Below are positions 3,644 to 5,124 of a stretch of DNA of 5,124 bases, piece after piece. Location: positions 1 through 5,124 of the forward strand of contig CANHJA010000168.1 of the NCBI GenBank assembly GCA_947460795.1, in the 5' to 3' direction. Each line of letters begins with the position of its first letter. The first letter of the stretch is position 1. The stretch comes from Bacteroidota bacterium (lineage in GTDB: Bacteria; Bacteroidota; Bacteroidia; Chitinophagales; Chitinophagaceae). The translations under genes were made by a program, and so were the position numbers. The notes beneath the pieces were generated by a model, which did not search any database, had not been told where the DNA came from, and worked only from the letters and a program-made list of their open reading frames with translations.

Positions 3644-4852
3644 ATGAGAAAAATAATTAACGACCCAGTGCATGGGTTTATAACGATAGAGGATGATTTA
3701 ATTTTTGAATTGGTTTCGCATCCTGCTTTCCAACGCTTGCGTCGCATCAAACAAATGGCCTTGGCTTTTTTGGTTTATCCAGGTGCGGTGCACACTCGTT
3801 TGCATCATGCATTGGGAGCCTATCACCTAATGCATCGTGCCATTGAGGAATTAAAGCAAAAAGGAATTGCTATTTCGGCTGAAGAAGAACAGGGTGTAAA
3901 AATTGCTATTTTACTGCATGATATTGGACATGGCCCGTTTTCGCATGCCTTGGAGCACACCATTGTGGATGTTAATCACGAGCAATTGTCATTGATGATT
4001 ATGGAGCAATTAAACCATGAAATGAAAGGACGATTATCATTGGCCATTGCTATTTTTACAAATCAATACTCGAAACATTTTCTGCATCAATTGGTGAGCA
4101 GTCAGTTGGATGTAGATCGATTGGATTATTTGGCTCGAGATAGTTTCTTTACGGGTGTTTCGGAAGGCGTTATTGGATATGATCGAATCATTAAAATGTT
4201 GACGGTCATTAATGATGAATTGGTGGTGGAAGAAAAAGGCATTCATTCGATAGAGAAGTTTTTAATTGCTCGTCGATTGATGTATTGGCAAGTGTATTTA
4301 CATAAAACCGTGCTCAGCTCTGAGTTGATGTTGGTACATATTTTAAAACGTGCGAAAGAATTGCGCATTCAAGGACAACCTGTTTTTGCCACGCCATTTT
4401 TAGATTTCTTTTTATCCAATCCATTTTCATTTGAAGATTTTAAAACCAATCCAGCTTGTTTGCAAAACTTTTTAGCAATGGACGATTATGATATGGTGGC
4501 ATCATTGAAGGTATGGCGTTTGCATGAGGATCCTATTTTATCCGATTTATCGGGAAGATTATTGGACAGAAGATTGTTTAAAGTAAAGTTTTTGACCGAC
4601 TCAAATGCTCCAGAAATTGCCGATATTAAATCAAAAATCATCTATGAATTAAACGGGGATGACTCGTTGCTGGCCTATTATTTTACTCAAGATGTTACGT
4701 CAAATAGTACCTACAGCGCTGGGGATGAAAAAATTAAAATTTTGTTTAAAACTGGCGAAATTAAAGAGATTACTAAGGTCGAAAACACCTTAATCAGTGA
4801 GGGGTTGCTTGTGCCCATAAAAAAACATTATATTTGCTACTTTGCACACTAA
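3644..4852 (+). CDS. HD-domain phosphohydrolase, COG1078/SAMHD1-like
   Basis: The protein has 402 residues, close to the usual length of the family. The N-terminus NDPVHGFI (6-13) and FQRLRRIKQMA (29-39) match the opening of SAMHD1 and bacterial dNTPase-like HD proteins. The metal ligands are all present: His55 in HTRLHHALG (50-58), His92-Asp93 in LLHDIGHGPFSHALE (90-104) and Asp158 in DVDRLDYLARD (156-166). Tyr162 and Asp166 occupy the places of SAMHD1 Tyr315 and Asp319, which contact substrate. It is a soluble cytoplasmic metal-dependent phosphohydrolase. Hydrolysis of dNTPs or a related nucleotide is likely by family, but the substrate of this subgroup is not certain. It lies 18 nt upstream of lpxD, an arrangement I know from Flavobacteria, without an obvious biochemical link to lipid A. 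The first ATG (3644) gives the conserved N-terminus, so the start is well supported. Confidence 0.94.
   Translation: MRKIINDPVHGFITIEDDLIFELVSHPAFQRLRRIKQMALAFLVYPGAVHTRLHHALGAYHLMHRAIEELKQKGIAISAEEEQGVKIAILLHDIGHGPFSHALEHTIVDVNHEQLSLMIMEQLNHEMKGRLSLAIAIFTNQYSKHFLHQLVSSQLDVDRLDYLARDSFFTGVSEGVIGYDRIIKMLTVINDELVVEEKGIHSIEKFLIARRLMYWQVYLHKTVLSSELMLVHILKRAKELRIQGQPVFATPFLDFFLSNPFSFEDFKTNPACLQNFLAMDDYDMVASLKVWRLHEDPILSDLSGRLLDRRLFKVKFLTDSNAPEIADIKSKIIYELNGDDSLLAYYFTQDVTSNSTYSAGDEKIKILFKTGEIKEITKVENTLISEGLLVPIKKHYICYFAH
4805..4836 (+). promoter_or_regulatory. Candidate lpxD promoter inside the end of the HD gene
   Basis: TATATTTG at 4829-4836 fits the Bacteroidota -7 consensus TAnnTTTG exactly. 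A TTG at 4805-4807 lies 21 nt upstream, within the usual range for the -33 element, although the full TTTG is not present. It would give a leader of about 25-30 nt before the lpxD ATG, so lpxD could be transcribed both by read-through from the HD gene and on its own. Confidence 0.45.
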
Positions 4853-4870
4853 ATATACATTAGAAATTTT

Positions 4871-5124
4871 ATGAAGTTTACGGCTCAACAAATAGCCACG
4901 TTGGTTCAAGGAGAAGTAGTTGGAGATGAAAATGCAATGGTTGGTTCGATTGCTAAAATTGAAGACAGCAAAGAAGGAGATTTGTGTTTTTTAGCCAATG
5001 CTAAATACGAAGATTATTTATACGAAACAAAAGCGTCTGTAGTATTAGTGAATGATACGTTGGTTTTGAAAAAAGAGGTATCGGCTACATTAATTCGTGT
5101 GAAAGATGCCTATGCTTCATTTGC
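4871..5124 (+). CDS. lpxD: LpxD, UDP-3-O-(3-hydroxyacyl)glucosamine N-acyltransferase (N-terminal part)
   Basis: The first 84 residues are in the window; the gene runs off the right edge. The start MKFTAQQIATLVQGEVVGD and the segment LCFLANAKYEDYLYETKAS (about 38-56), followed by VVLVNDTLV, are the N-terminal uridine-binding domain of LpxD. The left-handed beta-helix acyltransferase domain with its catalytic His is outside the window. The enzyme transfers a 3-hydroxyacyl chain from acyl carrier protein to the glucosamine nitrogen, the third step of lipid A synthesis, in the cytoplasm. The ATG at 4871 follows the HD gene's stop by 18 nt, with an A-rich leader and no clear Shine-Dalgarno, usual for Bacteroidota. 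In this phylum an lpxC/fabZ fusion and lpxA typically follow, which can be expected downstream but is not seen here. Confidence 0.96.
   Translation, partial: MKFTAQQIATLVQGEVVGDENAMVGSIAKIEDSKEGDLCFLANAKYEDYLYETKASVVLVNDTLVLKKEVSATLIRVKDAYASF

Noticed and set aside
4037..4246. A 69-codon minus-strand reading frame
   Set aside because: It is the antisense shadow of the HD phosphohydrolase gene, which has clear catalytic motifs in the sense strand.

Overview
The window looks like a piece of a Flavobacteriia-type (Bacteroidota) chromosome. The DNA is AT-rich. The right end carries a 402-residue HD phosphohydrolase gene followed directly by lpxD, whose N-terminus reads like flavobacterial LpxD. 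Start codons are preceded by A-rich leaders rather than strong Shine-Dalgarno sequences, a TAnnTTTG-type -7 box lies ahead of lpxD, and several small proteins carry Bacteroidota-style lipoprotein or 'AQ/SQ'-ending signal peptides. The exact genus cannot be told from the window.

Positions 1 to about 3280 form an array of small minus-strand genes, one per unit, separated by four long imperfect palindromes (208-337, 917-1010, 1542-1674, 2604-2742). All four palindromes share arm sequences (left GGTTTGCAG...GGCG, right CCGCC...TGCTGTTA). Their variable middle parts change together so that pairing is kept. The outermost box on the right of one palindrome is complementary to the outermost box on the left of the next one, which is what excisable integron cassettes show when circularised. 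I read this as a gene-cassette array with attC-like sites, resembling a CALIN (attC cluster lacking an integrase). The cargo, from left to right, is a partial lipoprotein, a coiled-coil lipoprotein, a secreted 126-residue protein, a four-helix membrane protein and a secreted 124-residue protein. All five are predicted envelope or exported proteins of unknown function.

Positions 2471-3529 hold the array's upstream edge. A 108-bp sequence occurs twice (2471-2578 and 3170-3277), each time about 20 nt upstream of a start codon. Next to the second copy is a short repeat- and hairpin-rich stretch (3332-3411). Beyond that lies the frameshifted C-terminal remnant of a tyrosine recombinase (3415-3529, minus), which still shows the IQELL/GHKSS...IYTHIS motif with the nucleophilic Tyr. 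This is a plausible relic of the enzyme that built the array.

Positions 3630-5124 are ordinary core genome on the plus strand: a SAMHD1/COG1078-like HD phosphohydrolase with all metal ligands present, then the start of lpxD (lipid A biosynthesis), 18 nt downstream and probably with its own promoter. The array therefore appears to have been assembled directly against a conserved core locus.
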